64,000 nucleotides of DNA from Algibacter amylolyticus (GCF_014202225.1 NZ_JACHGE010000010.1:124001-188000), one strand, 5' to 3'; shown: positions 33,962-42,899, numbered from the stretch's first letter. Notes: a model not told the origin generated them from the sequence alone. Made by a program: numbers and translations.

Positions 33962-34726
33962 TTGAAAAAACTTTTTAAATTAATATTAAATATTATTCCA
34001 AGACCATTATTAATTAGGTTGAGTTATGTAGCGCGTCCTATTTTAGCGGTCTTTTTAAAAGGAAATACATTTACAGACCCTATTGATGGTAAGAGTTTTA
34101 AAACCTTTTTATCTTATGGTTATGGTACGCAACGAGACAATGTACTTTCACCTTCTACCCTATCTTTAGAGCGCCATAGATTACTGTGGCTATATTTAAA
34201 AAATGAAACTGATTTTTTTACGGCTCAAAAAAGTGTGCTTCATTTTGCTCCAGAACAATGTTTTTTAAAGCGTTTTCGAAAACTAAAAAACTTAAATTAC
34301 ACTACAACAGATCTACTATCTCCTATTGCAGATGTAAAGGCAGATATTTGTAATCTTCCTTTTGAAGATAATAGTTATGATATTATTTTATGCAATCATG
34401 TTTTAGAACATATACCGGATGATACCAAAGCTATGCAGGAACTTTTTAGAGTTATGAAACCCGGTGGTTATGGTATTTTTCAAATTCCACAAGATTTAAA
34501 TCGGGCATCTACGTTTGAAGATGATTCTATAACCGATAAAAAGGAACGCGCAAAAATATTTGGCCAATACGACCATGTTCGTGTTTACGGCCGCGACTAT
34601 TTTGATAAACTTCGAAGTATTGGTTTTAAAGTTAAAGAGGTGGATTATACCGCTTCGCTTTCCGCGGAAGCGATAACAAAATATTGCTTAGCTAAAGGCG
34701 AAATTATTCCTGTAGTTTACAAATAA
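33962..34726 (+). CDS. Class I SAM-dependent methyltransferase
   Basis: 254 residues. An N-terminal hydrophobic/basic helix (MKKLFKLILNIIPRPLLIRL) may associate with the membrane. The methyltransferase core is of the Methyltransf_11 type: SVLHFAPEQCF for motif I, ADICNLPFEDNSYDIILCNHVLEHIPDD for motifs II-IV and MKPGGYGIFQIP for motif VI. Translation starts at TTG; there is no ATG near, and the TTG lies 5 bp after the previous stop. The substrate is unknown. Confidence 0.91.
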   Translation: MKKLFKLILNIIPRPLLIRLSYVARPILAVFLKGNTFTDPIDGKSFKTFLSYGYGTQRDNVLSPSTLSLERHRLLWLYLKNETDFFTAQKSVLHFAPEQCFLKRFRKLKNLNYTTTDLLSPIADVKADICNLPFEDNSYDIILCNHVLEHIPDDTKAMQELFRVMKPGGYGIFQIPQDLNRASTFEDDSITDKKERAKIFGQYDHVRVYGRDYFDKLRSIGFKVKEVDYTASLSAEAITKYCLAKGEIIPVVYK

Positions 34727-34749
34727 CATAGTTTTTAAAACTAAATAAA

Positions 34750-35118
34750 ATGACACAACACATCATACTTGCTACAGGAGCTATTTTTGGAATGCTCTCT
34801 GTTATTTTTGGAGCTTTTGGTGCTCATGCTTTAAAGAAAATTTTGTCGGGCGAGCAACTACAAAGTTTTGAGGTTGGGGTAAAGTACCAAATGTATCACG
34901 CCATAGTTTTACTTGCTTTAGGATTAAATCCTGAATATACCACTAGCGCAATATATGTCTGCTTCACACTAGGAATCATCCTTTTTTCTTTTAGTATTTA
35001 TGGTTTAATACTATCGGATGCTAAAGGTAAAAAAATGCGGTTTTTAGGACCAATAACACCCATTGGCGGCTTGTTATTAGTAGCCGGATGGTTGCTACTA
35101 CTACTTAATGTACTTTAA
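34750..35118 (+). CDS. DUF423 family small membrane protein
   Basis: 122 residues with four predicted membrane helices. The N-terminal GAIFGMLSVIFGAFGAHALKK and the GVKYQMYHAIVLLALG segment are the DUF423 (YgdD-like) signature, as is the C-terminal LGPITPIGGLLLVAGW. The function is not established. It lies 23 bp after the methyltransferase gene on the same strand and converges with apbE. Confidence 0.92.
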   Translation: MTQHIILATGAIFGMLSVIFGAFGAHALKKILSGEQLQSFEVGVKYQMYHAIVLLALGLNPEYTTSAIYVCFTLGIILFSFSIYGLILSDAKGKKMRFLGPITPIGGLLLVAGWLLLLLNVL

Positions 35119-35125
35119 AATCAAG

Positions 35126-36100
35126 TTACTCTGGAAATCCGTTAAGCGATAAAGTTTCTAGTTTATTCTCATCGTTTTCGAAAATTAAAAATACTTTTAG
35201 CTCTGGATGCTTTTCTAAAAATGTTTTTATTCTATCGATACCCATAGCTTTAAAAGCCGTAGCATAAGCATCAGCAGTCATACAAGATTTTGCTATTACC
35301 GATATACTAAGCAAGTTCGTTTTACTAGGATAACCCGTTTCGGTATCGATAATATGAGCATATCTATTACCAGCTTCGTCTATTTTAAATTTTCTATAGG
35401 TGCCAGATGTTGCCATGGCTTCGTCTGTTAAAGTAACGGCTCTTAAAATAACTTGTTCTCCTTCAAAATTAGGCTCCTCGACCCCAACTTTCCAAGCACT
35501 TTGCTTTTTTGTATTGATGCCCTTAGCTCTTATTTCTCCACCAATTTCAACTAAATAGTTTTCAATATTTTTTGACTCAAGAAATTCACTAACCACATCA
35601 ACCGCATAGCCCTTAGCAATAGCATTAAACTCTAAATATACGTTTGGGTTAGATTTTCGTATAGTGTTTTCGTACCTATATGTTTTATCGTAACCCACAT
35701 ATTGCATTAAACTGTCAATTTTTAGGCTATCTACTTTTTCAATAATATTTTCTGCCCCAAATTTCCATGCATTAACTACATTGCCAATTGTAGGATCGAA
35801 AGCACCTTCAGTTTTACCAAAGATTTCTTTTGATGCATCGTACACCTTCATAAAATGACCATCGACTTCAAAAGCTTCATTTCTATTTAATTTTGATATA
35901 TCCGAATTGGTTTGATAGGTAGATAACGATTTATTAATAACCGCAAACAAGCTATCCAATTGTGTTTTATAAATTCTATTAGAATTATGAATTATGGAAT
36001 AACTCGTTCCAAATACAGAACCAGTTAAGGTGTTATTTTTAGTTTCTTTTTTACAAGAGAAAACAAGAGCAAGTAATACTATAATTACTATTTTTTTCAT
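35126..36100 (-). CDS. apbE: FAD:protein FMN transferase, lipoprotein
   Basis: ApbE attaches FMN covalently to threonine in Nqr and Rnf subunits in the periplasm, using FAD and Mg2+. A lipoprotein signal ends in the lipobox VFSC (Cys16). Family marks are GTSYSI near the N-terminus, AFDPTIGNVVNAWKFG, EFNAIAKGYAVD, EIGGEIRAKG, and the C-terminal HIIDTETGYP with TADAYATAFKAMG. Its expected clients NqrB and NqrC are encoded in the nqr operon about 7-8 kb away. It is co-oriented with a small gene directly upstream. Confidence 0.96.
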   Translation of the reverse strand: MKKIVIIVLLALVFSCKKETKNNTLTGSVFGTSYSIIHNSNRIYKTQLDSLFAVINKSLSTYQTNSDISKLNRNEAFEVDGHFMKVYDASKEIFGKTEGAFDPTIGNVVNAWKFGAENIIEKVDSLKIDSLMQYVGYDKTYRYENTIRKSNPNVYLEFNAIAKGYAVDVVSEFLESKNIENYLVEIGGEIRAKGINTKKQSAWKVGVEEPNFEGEQVILRAVTLTDEAMATSGTYRKFKIDEAGNRYAHIIDTETGYPSKTNLLSISVIAKSCMTADAYATAFKAMGIDRIKTFLEKHPELKVFLIFENDENKLETLSLNGFPE

Positions 36101-36119
36101 AAAAAATTAAGGTCCTTTT

Positions 36120-36497
36120 CTAATTTAAATTGGTTTCTAAAACCTGAATACCATTGTACTCTAATAAATAATCTTGATTTAAATAAATGGGATGTTTTTC
36201 ACCCTCAGGATTACCAATGCCAACGCCGGCATATAACACCTTAGCATCTTTGTCTCTAGCATGTTTCTTAAAAGATTCCATCCAAACCACGTCGTAATTA
36301 TTAGGGTTTTCAGGTAAAACTACAGCACGAACAATTACAAAAAAGTATTGTTTATTTTTATCTATACAAACAAATTGCGGGTGCTTTTTAAGTTTGCTAT
36401 TTATAGCTATAAACTCGAAACCACGCTGCTCTAAATCTTTACCAACATGATTCATGGCGAGGTTATGCAATTCTTGTTCTGTTAAAGGTTTACTCAT
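36120..36497 (-). CDS. Small uncharacterised protein, likely operon partner of apbE
   Basis: 125 residues, no signal peptide or membrane helix. Notable stretches are LTEQELHNLAMNHVGKDL, KHPQFVCIDKNKQYFFVIVRAV and YAGVGIGNPEG. To my memory, proteins like this are often labelled as an NqrF-related protein, but it has neither the 2Fe-2S cysteines nor the FAD/NADH domains of NqrF. The gap to apbE is 19 bp, so the two are probably co-transcribed. A role in Nqr maturation is an inference from position only. Confidence 0.83.
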   Translation of the reverse strand: MSKPLTEQELHNLAMNHVGKDLEQRGFEFIAINSKLKKHPQFVCIDKNKQYFFVIVRAVVLPENPNNYDVVWMESFKKHARDKDAKVLYAGVGIGNPEGEKHPIYLNQDYLLEYNGIQVLETNLN

Positions 36498-37039
36498 GCC
36501 ACAAAAATAATATAATTGTTTAGAGTGTTAATGAGATTTAACGTTGTTTCGATATAGAGTTAAATATGTCCTTTAAAACACAAATTGCCAGAATAACTTC
36601 GCTTCATTGCGTTAAAAAAATTAACAAATATTGATTTTTATGTGATAATTACGATGGCAATTGCTAATCCCCACAAAGATTACAAAAACAAAAATATTAA
36701 TATGATGAAGACAATAAAATAGTACAGCAATTTCGTTATACACCTTTTAAACACTCTTTCTTACCATGAGAAAAAACGATAATGTAGTATATAAACGAAA
36801 TATTAGTCATTTGATAGTTTAGTATTTGATGTAAAACGAATTAGTTGTATATTTCTTACAATCCTTAAAAAGAAGCAATAACAGAGATAAACTAAAAACA
36901 TACTGAATTGTAACGGATAATAATTAGCCACTTTAAAACCAATTGATAAGCAACTTTAATTTAGTAATTACAAAAATGTCTATTACATTATTATTCAAAA
37001 ATTGAAGTAAACCGTACTCGTAAAAAAAACTATCGTCCA
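36498..37039. other. Long intergenic gap (with the leader ORF, about 585 bp) without a recognised gene
   Basis: Very AT-rich, stop codons in all frames, no tRNA or strong terminator seen. It separates the divergent apbE operon and the TPR gene and probably holds promoters for both, but no clear TAnnTTTG box stands out. A 15-codon ORF at its right end is listed separately. Confidence 0.6.
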
Positions 37040-37087
37040 ATGAAAAAATCACTTATTATAATAGTAGCCCAAATAATTAAATATTGA
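37040..37087 (+). CDS. Possible 15-codon leader peptide overlapping the TPR gene start
   Basis: Reads MKKSLIIIVAQIIKY then TGA. Its stop codon overlaps the TTG start of the TPR gene in the arrangement TTGA. Short hydrophobic leader ORFs with overlapping stop/start codons can couple translation. There is no Shine-Dalgarno and it may be chance in AT-rich DNA. Confidence 0.3.
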   Translation: MKKSLIIIVAQIIKY

Positions 37088-37824
37088 AAGATAAGAGCAA
37101 CATATCGCAAGAGTTACTAGAAGTTATAGAGCGCTACATAAATGGTGATTTAACGACCCAAGAATTGAAAGATTTTAATCAACTTCTTGATCTTGACCCT
37201 GAATTTAAAATTCAGGTTGAAGATTTTAAAACCATGTTGGAAGGCAATAAAAAACAATCCTTAAAAAAACAGCTTGATAGTTTAAATAAAGAGGTGCCTG
37301 AGAGTAAAGCTAAAAAACAGCCCAAGAAAAACGAAAAATTTTCAAATATTAGAAAGTTAGCCGCAGCCTTAGCTATTGTAATAGCTGTTACAGGAATTTG
37401 GTATTTTAGTACACCCATAAACGAAAAAATTTATACAAACCATTTTAAACCAGATCCTGGACTTCCAACAACCACCAATAATTTTAGTAATGTAAAATTT
37501 TATGATGGCATGGTAAATTACAACCAAGGCGACTACAATTTAGCCATAACAAATTGGAGCACTTTGCAACAAAGAAACCACGAAAACGACACTTTAAACT
37601 ATTATATAGGAGTTGCACACTTAGCTAATAAAAATATAATTGAAGCTATACCTTATTTAGAACATTCAATTGAAGCGGAAGATAGTTTCACTTTTTTGGA
37701 TAGAGCTTACCTGTATTTAGGCTTAGCTTATTTAAAAGAAGGCAACATTGAATTAGCTAAAAAATATTTAAATATAAGTGAAACACAAACTGCCAAAAAC
37801 ATATTATTAGAATTGAAACCTTAA
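37084..37824 (+). CDS. Single-pass membrane protein with anti-sigma-like N-terminus and C-terminal TPR repeats
   Basis: 246 residues. The cytoplasmic N-terminus (VIERYINGDLTTQELKDF... VEDFKTML) looks like the small zinc-less anti-sigma or filament-type helices found in Bacteroidota. A membrane helix (LAAALAIVIAVTGIWYF) follows at about residue 98-115. The outer part holds two to three TPR-like units (YYIGVAHLANKNIIEAIPYLEHSIEAED, YLYLGLAYLKEGNIELAKKYLNISE). No ECF sigma factor gene is adjacent in this window, so the pairing is unproven. The start is TTG. Confidence 0.83.
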   Translation: MKDKSNISQELLEVIERYINGDLTTQELKDFNQLLDLDPEFKIQVEDFKTMLEGNKKQSLKKQLDSLNKEVPESKAKKQPKKNEKFSNIRKLAAALAIVIAVTGIWYFSTPINEKIYTNHFKPDPGLPTTTNNFSNVKFYDGMVNYNQGDYNLAITNWSTLQQRNHENDTLNYYIGVAHLANKNIIEAIPYLEHSIEAEDSFTFLDRAYLYLGLAYLKEGNIELAKKYLNISETQTAKNILLELKP

Positions 37825-37888
37825 AATTGCTTTAGTAATTAATAGCTATTCATAGTTTATATTTAACGGTAAGTCTAAACTTTTTTAA

Positions 37889-38761
37889 TTATTTAAACCT
37901 TACAAATTTAGAGCTACCGAACGTGTAATTGGAAACAGGAATTATCGCATCATTTTCTAAGTAATACCAAGGTGAAATATTAGAGTTTTCCAAATTTTTA
38001 ACTAAATGAACACTTTGGGCAGGTGTATTGCCCTGAAACAGTAAAAACAACTTCTCCCCTTTATTATTTATAACTTCATCGCAAATCATAACAATATGAC
38101 CTGGAGAGCCGCCTTTTATAAGCATATCGCCTATCTTTAAATTTGTAGCATCAGTAATTTTTGGAAGTTCATTATAAAGGGACAAGGTTCCAGAATACAT
38201 ATAAATTAAATTCAAATACTTATAAAAATTTGCTTTGGAATTATTTTTTGAAGCTGTTTTATGAAACGATACCTTATTACCTTGTACTTTTGGCCTATAA
38301 CCATCAGCATATTTAGACCACGAGCAATAATGGCCGCTAGTAAAATTAAAACCAATTTCATATTGCCTGTTTTGCTCCCAAAGGTATTCGCTACGAATTC
38401 TAATTAATGCATCTGCACATTGTTGCAAACCATTTTTTGGAACAGGAATTTCTAAAACTCCAATATGCCCACCTTGCCAGAAATACGCAGTGTTATCATA
38501 ATTAATAATTTTGGTTCCGAAGGGTTTTAGTTGGTAATTACGTAGGTATTCTTGAAAGGAACCTTTAGGATAATGTACCCTTTTATACCCATAAGGAATA
38601 TTAACTCTAGATTTTATTGTTAAACTATCCCTATTAATTAAACTTGGTTTTTTTAAAGCTGAAGCAAAAGTATTTATTGTTTTCTTAACTGGTTTAAACT
38701 GCATAAATACAACACCTAATAACACTAAAACAATAGAAACTCTTATAATATTTTTCATCAT
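37889..38761 (-). CDS. DUF4846 family exported protein
   Basis: A 290-residue protein with an N-terminal signal anchor (residues 4-20). Features typical of DUF4846 are the FGTKIINYDNTAYFW motif, GLQQCADALIRIRSEYLWE, a GFNFTSGHYCSWSKYADGYRP stretch, and the C-terminal LKIGDMLIKGGSPGHIVMICDE, in which the DxxxGGxPGH segment resembles the His-containing region of a papain-like or CHAP-like hydrolase. A catalytic Cys is plausible (CSWSKY) but unproven. Two consecutive ATGs could start it. Confidence 0.85.
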   Translation of the reverse strand: MMKNIIRVSIVLVLLGVVFMQFKPVKKTINTFASALKKPSLINRDSLTIKSRVNIPYGYKRVHYPKGSFQEYLRNYQLKPFGTKIINYDNTAYFWQGGHIGVLEIPVPKNGLQQCADALIRIRSEYLWEQNRQYEIGFNFTSGHYCSWSKYADGYRPKVQGNKVSFHKTASKNNSKANFYKYLNLIYMYSGTLSLYNELPKITDATNLKIGDMLIKGGSPGHIVMICDEVINNKGEKLFLLFQGNTPAQSVHLVKNLENSNISPWYYLENDAIIPVSNYTFGSSKFVRFK

Positions 38762-38869
38762 TAAAATAACGTTGCTAGAGTATTACTTCGTATTTCAGAG
38801 ATAAAACTTTAAGAGTAATTTAATAATTGAACCATAATATTTTATTAACTTTAAGTAAAACTCTACGTT

Positions 38870-39319
38870 ATGAAAACTACAGCTCGTCTAGAATCGGCAT
38901 TAAAAAAGCTATATACAGCTTTTCACAATAATACATTAAACCCAGAATGTTGTAGGCAATGTGCCGTTGGAAATATTTTAAATAATATGGATTTCTGGAA
39001 GCATTTATCAGATTCTCATGGAGATTTAGCACTGAACTATGTTGGGAAAATACATGAAACTTTAGGACGTAAATTTAATGGCTATGCGCCCTCGGAATTA
39101 CTTAAAATCGAACATATATTCCTGAATGCTTGTGGTTATAAATTACCACTACATTATAGAAATGAAAAACCCAAAAACCCAACGGATAAGGATGTTTTGT
39201 TTAACGGTCTTACAGCAGTAATAACTTATTTATGTGAATTAGATGAAGTCGCTAATGTTATGGACTACACAAAACTATTGGAGATTGAAAATGGAACTCC
39301 AAAATATGCTTTGAGTTAA
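38870..39319 (+). CDS. Small uncharacterised cytoplasmic protein
   Basis: 149 residues, no signal or membrane segment. A cysteine-rich patch NPECCRQCAVGNI is the only possible metal-binding feature; the rest is helical (RKFNGYAPSELLKIEHIFLNACGY, LFNGLTAVITYLCELDEVANVM). I recall similar proteins in flavobacteria being labelled as Nqr subunit F, but no Nqr domain is present here. It converges with nqrF across a shared terminator. Confidence 0.82.
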   Translation: MKTTARLESALKKLYTAFHNNTLNPECCRQCAVGNILNNMDFWKHLSDSHGDLALNYVGKIHETLGRKFNGYAPSELLKIEHIFLNACGYKLPLHYRNEKPKNPTDKDVLFNGLTAVITYLCELDEVANVMDYTKLLEIENGTPKYALS

Positions 39320-39347
39320 CCGATATAAAACTAAAATTATATTATAA

Positions 39348-39378
39348 AAAAAACCAACACATTATGTGTTGGTTTTTT
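39348..39378. terminator. Bidirectional terminator between nqrF and the 149-residue gene
   Basis: A fourteen-base-pair perfect stem AAAAAACCAACACA / TGTGTTGGTTTTTT with a 3-nt loop carries A and T tracts on opposite sides, so it can stop transcription from both directions. Confidence 0.9.
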
Positions 39379-39400
39379 ATTTATATTAAAACACTTTAGA

Positions 39401-40708
39401 CTATCCTCCAAAGTCATCAAATCGAATATGCTCATCTGGAATTCCAAAATCTTCACCCATTTTCTGAACGGCTTTGTTCATTAATGGAGGTCCACAGAAA
39501 TATAATTCTATATCTTCTGGCGATTCGTGTTTACTTAAATAGTTGTCTATTACACAATTGTGAATAAACCCTACGAATCCATCACCCGGAGCATCTATAT
39601 CTTCTTTTACCTTCCAGTTATCTTCTTCCATAGGTTCAGATAAAGCTAAGTAAAATTTGAAATTAGGAAACTCTTTTTCTAATTGTTCAAAATGATCTAA
39701 GTAGAATAACTCACGTTTAGAACGTCCACCGTACCAATATGTAACTTTTCTACCTGTTTTTAAGGTTTTGAATAGGTGATATAAGTGCGAACGCATTGGC
39801 GCCATACCTGCTCCACCACCAACGTAAAGCATTTCGCTATCAGACTCATTAATGAAGAACTCACCATAAGGTCCTGAAATTGTTACTTTATCTCCTGGTT
39901 TTTGATTAAAAATATAAGACGATGCTACACCTGGATTTACATCCATCCATCCGTTTTTAGCACGATCCCATGGCGGACAAGCCACACGTACGTTTAGCAT
40001 AATTTCACGTCCTTCAGCAGGATAAGAAGCCATTGAATAAGCTCTTTCTACTGTTTCGGTGTTTTTCATTACTAAAGGCCATAAACCAAATTTGTCCCAT
40101 TCTGTTTGAAACTTATCTGGAGTTTCATGTTCTTCTGGGTGAGCTGTAATATCCATATCAGAATATTTAACTTCACATGGTGGGATTTCAATTTGAATAT
40201 ATCCACCTGCTTTGTAACCCATATCTTCAGGAATTTCAACAACAAACTCTTTAATAAAAGAGGCTACGTTATAATTACGCACTACTGTTGCTTCCCATTT
40301 TTTAATACCAAATACTTCTTCAGGAATGGTAATATTCATGTCTTGTTTTACCTTAACCTGACAAGATAAACGCGCTCCTTGTTGTAATTCTTTTCTTGAA
40401 AAGTGAGGTGTTTCTGTTGGTAAAGCCTCACCTCCACCTGATAATACATGACACTCACATTGTATACAAGTTCCACCACCACCACAAGCAGATGGTAAGA
40501 ATATTTTTTGCGCACCTAGAGTTGATAGTAAACTACCACCCGATGCCACTTCTATTTCACGTTCGCCATTAATTGTAATTTTTACTGGTCCTGATGGCGA
40601 TAATTTTTGTTTTACAAAAAGTAACAAACTAACAAGTATCAACGTAATTACTAAAAACGCTGCAACTGTTACTATAATTGTTCCTGATGTTCCTGCTGCT
40701 AAAATCAT
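39401..40708 (-). CDS. nqrF: Na+-translocating NADH:quinone reductase subunit F
   Basis: NqrF is the NADH-oxidising subunit. An N-terminal membrane anchor (about residues 10-32) is followed by a ferredoxin-like 2Fe-2S domain with Cys75, Cys81, Cys84 and Cys116. An FAD domain (RAYSMASYP) and an NADH domain (GGGAGMAPMRSH, YFCGPPLMNKAV) come next. At 435 residues it is somewhat longer than the ~408-residue Vibrio subunit. It is last in the six-gene operon. Confidence 0.97.
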   Translation of the reverse strand: MILAAGTSGTIIVTVAAFLVITLILVSLLLFVKQKLSPSGPVKITINGEREIEVASGGSLLSTLGAQKIFLPSACGGGGTCIQCECHVLSGGGEALPTETPHFSRKELQQGARLSCQVKVKQDMNITIPEEVFGIKKWEATVVRNYNVASFIKEFVVEIPEDMGYKAGGYIQIEIPPCEVKYSDMDITAHPEEHETPDKFQTEWDKFGLWPLVMKNTETVERAYSMASYPAEGREIMLNVRVACPPWDRAKNGWMDVNPGVASSYIFNQKPGDKVTISGPYGEFFINESDSEMLYVGGGAGMAPMRSHLYHLFKTLKTGRKVTYWYGGRSKRELFYLDHFEQLEKEFPNFKFYLALSEPMEEDNWKVKEDIDAPGDGFVGFIHNCVIDNYLSKHESPEDIELYFCGPPLMNKAVQKMGEDFGIPDEHIRFDDFGG

Positions 40709-40709
40709 A

Positions 40710-41429
40710 TTACTTTACTATTTTAGTATTATCAGCTAATTCCTTAGCCTTTTCAGTTTGTAATTCGTCAACTTGTTTAGCTGTTTCTGTTGCTGGTTGC
40801 TCCTCTTCATCACCTCCTGTTAACATACCACCAAAACTTAAAAAACCAATACCCATTAAACCTGTAATGATAAAGGTAATTCCTAACCCTCTTAAAGGTG
40901 CTGGCACATTACTATATCTAATTTTTTCACGAATAGCAGCAATTGCTAAAATGGCTAAAAACCATCCTATTCCTGAAGATATACCGTAGTTAAAGGCTAA
41001 ACCTAAAGTTTCAATTTCACGAGATTGCATAAATAACGAACCACCTAAAATGGCACAGTTTACAGCAATAAGAGGTAAAAAGATACCTAAAGAGTTATAC
41101 AGTGATGGAGAAAACTTCTCTACTACAATCTCTACTAATTGTACCATAGTTGCAATAGTAGCGATAAACATGATGAACGAAAGAAAACTTAAATCGTAAT
41201 CTACATATTCTTCACCTAACCACTTTAAAGCTCCTGGTTGTAATAAATACTGATCTAATAACCAGTTTAATGGTACTGTAATTGCTAATACAAATATAAC
41301 TGCTGCTCCTAAACCAACCGCAGTTGCTACCTTTTTAGATACGGCTAAGTAAGAGCACATTCCAAGGAATACTGCAAATACCATGTTATCTATAAAAATC
41401 GATTTAAAAAATAATTCTATATGTTCCAT
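40710..41429 (-). CDS. nqrE: Na+-translocating NADH:quinone reductase subunit E
   Basis: A six-helix integral membrane subunit that pairs with NqrD to hold an iron-sulfur centre at the interface. Conserved [11 protein letters not shown] and [10 protein letters not shown] match the family, including the two cysteines. The product is 239 residues, versus about 200 in Vibrio, because of an acidic/charged C-terminal extension beginning [13 protein letters not shown]. Its stop is one base from the nqrF start. The gap to nqrD is occupied by a stem-loop. Confidence 0.96.
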   Translation of the reverse strand: MEHIELFFKSIFIDNMVFAVFLGMCSYLAVSKKVATAVGLGAAVIFVLAITVPLNWLLDQYLLQPGALKWLGEEYVDYDLSFLSFIMFIATIATMVQLVEIVVEKFSPSLYNSLGIFLPLIAVNCAILGGSLFMQSREIETLGLAFNYGISSGIGWFLAILAIAAIREKIRYSNVPAPLRGLGITFIITGLMGIGFLSFGGMLTGGDEEEQPATETAKQVDELQTEKAKELADNTKIVK

Positions 41430-41440
41430 ATATATTTAAG

Positions 41441-41503
41441 TTTTCAGTCTAAGTCTCAGTTTACAGTTACTCACTGCCTACCGCGACTGCAAACTGCATA
41501 CTA
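41441..41503 (-). repeat. CAGT/ACTG-rich stem-loop element inside the nqr operon
   Basis: A 63-bp insert between nqrD and nqrE is built from CAGT/ACTG words. On the plus strand CAGTTTACAGT (41457-41467) pairs with ACTGCAAACTG (41486-41496) over 11 positions, 10 Watson-Crick plus one mismatch (G-U on one strand). All other nqr junctions are 1-2 bp or overlapping, so this is an obvious insertion. There is no T tract, so it is not a terminator. Confidence 0.7.
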
Positions 41504-41504
41504 A

Positions 41505-42149
41505 TTAATCTTCTATTAATGCTTTATTTCTACTACGTTGAACCCAGATAATTAATCCTACTACTATAAGAGCCATAGGAGGCATTAACATAAATCCATT
41601 GTTTTCGTAACCAATAGCGTACACTCCTGTTTTCTCGATAGGATCTCCAAGTACAGGAATACCAAATAAAGTTCCCGAACCTAATAACTCTCTAAAGAAA
41701 CCAACAATTATAAGAATAACTGCATATCCTAAAGCGTTACCAATACCATCTAAGAAGGATTTCCACGGGCCATTAGCCAAAGCAAAAGCCTCAAAACGTC
41801 CCATAATTATACAGTTGGTAATAATTAAACCAACAAATACAGAAAGTGTTTTACTTAATTCGTAAGCAAATGCTTTTAACACTTGATCTACTACAATTAC
41901 TAAAGCAGCAACTACAATAAGTTGAACAATAATTCTAATTTTTGATGGAATGATATTTCTCATTAAAGAGATTACAACATTACCTACACTTAACACAAAT
42001 AACACAGCAATTCCCATTACTAGAGATGCTTTAAGCTCTGCAGTAATTGCTAATGCAGAACAAATACCTAATACTTGAATGGTAATTGGGTTGTTATCTG
42101 CTAACGGGTCTGTTATTAACTTCGCATCTTTTTTTGAAAGTAGTCCCAT
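41505..42149 (-). CDS. nqrD: Na+-translocating NADH:quinone reductase subunit D
   Basis: A six-helix membrane subunit of 214 residues, homologous to NqrE and inverted relative to it. Family marks are the NPITIQVLGICSALAIT start, IITNCIIMGRFEAFA with its conserved cysteine, and GNALGYAVILIIVGFFREL. It contributes to the Na+ and electron path through the membrane. Its ATG lies one base after the nqrC stop. Confidence 0.97.
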   Translation of the reverse strand: MGLLSKKDAKLITDPLADNNPITIQVLGICSALAITAELKASLVMGIAVLFVLSVGNVVISLMRNIIPSKIRIIVQLIVVAALVIVVDQVLKAFAYELSKTLSVFVGLIITNCIIMGRFEAFALANGPWKSFLDGIGNALGYAVILIIVGFFRELLGSGTLFGIPVLGDPIEKTGVYAIGYENNGFMLMPPMALIVVGLIIWVQRSRNKALIED

Positions 42150-42150
42150 A

Positions 42151-42897
42151 TTATTTTAAAGTTTTAAAGTAAGGTAAATACAATTTTAAATCTTTCTTGA
42201 TCATGGCAGAAACACCATCACCAGTAATAGTTGCACCAGCTAAGGCATCAACTTCATAATCGTCTTTTATTTCGTTTTTAGGATCGTTATTACCTTTAGC
42301 AACCGAGATACCTTTAAATACTCCAGCTTCGGTTAATAAACGTTCGCCATAAAAATCGTCCATAAAATAACGTTGTTTTATGTTTGCTCCTAAACCAGGA
42401 GTTTCACCTGCGTGATCAAAAAACGTACCTTGAACAACCATATCTTTATCTAGAGCAACATAACCCCAAATGGCATCCCAAAGTCCTTTTCCTCTTATTG
42501 GTGCTATATAAAATGTTTTACCATCTTTTTCGCCAACAAATAATGGTAAACGTCTTGTACCTCCGTTTTTACCTTTTGCTTGTTCTTTTTTAATATCAAT
42601 TAAGTAAGCTTTATCATCTTCTTTAGCTACACCATTTTCAATAACTAATTGTTTTGTGATGTATTTAGAAAATTGTTCTGCTACTTTATCTGTTCCAATA
42701 AAAGCGATATCGCCAGTACCTTCATTTTCGTTAACGCCCATAGCATACAGAATATTCTGTTGCTTTTCCATACGTTTATTCTCGTCAATATTAGGTCTTA
42801 ACGATGATGCCGTAAACGCTAATAATGAACCTACAACTAATACCATTGCAACAGCAAAGATTATAGTATATGAGTTTTTATCTGTATTAACTGCCAT
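42151..42897 (-). CDS. nqrC: Na+-translocating NADH:quinone reductase subunit C
   Basis: NqrC carries a covalent FMN on the periplasmic side. An N-terminal membrane helix (about 12-30) precedes the soluble domain, with the ETPGLGANI segment typical of the family. The flavinylation site is DALAGATIT with Thr223, so the usual SGAT reads AGAT here. Flavinylation needs ApbE, encoded nearby. The operon order A-B-C-D-E-F is intact. Confidence 0.96.
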   Translation of the reverse strand: MAVNTDKNSYTIIFAVAMVLVVGSLLAFTASSLRPNIDENKRMEKQQNILYAMGVNENEGTGDIAFIGTDKVAEQFSKYITKQLVIENGVAKEDDKAYLIDIKKEQAKGKNGGTRRLPLFVGEKDGKTFYIAPIRGKGLWDAIWGYVALDKDMVVQGTFFDHAGETPGLGANIKQRYFMDDFYGERLLTEAGVFKGISVAKGNNDPKNEIKDDYEVDALAGATITGDGVSAMIKKDLKLYLPYFKTLK

Positions 42898-42899
42898 AA

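Noticed and set aside
36498-37083. Hidden small gene or RNA in the long gap before the TPR gene
   Set aside because: All frames are broken by stops, no RNA fold stood out, and only the weak mini-ORF at its end could be supported.
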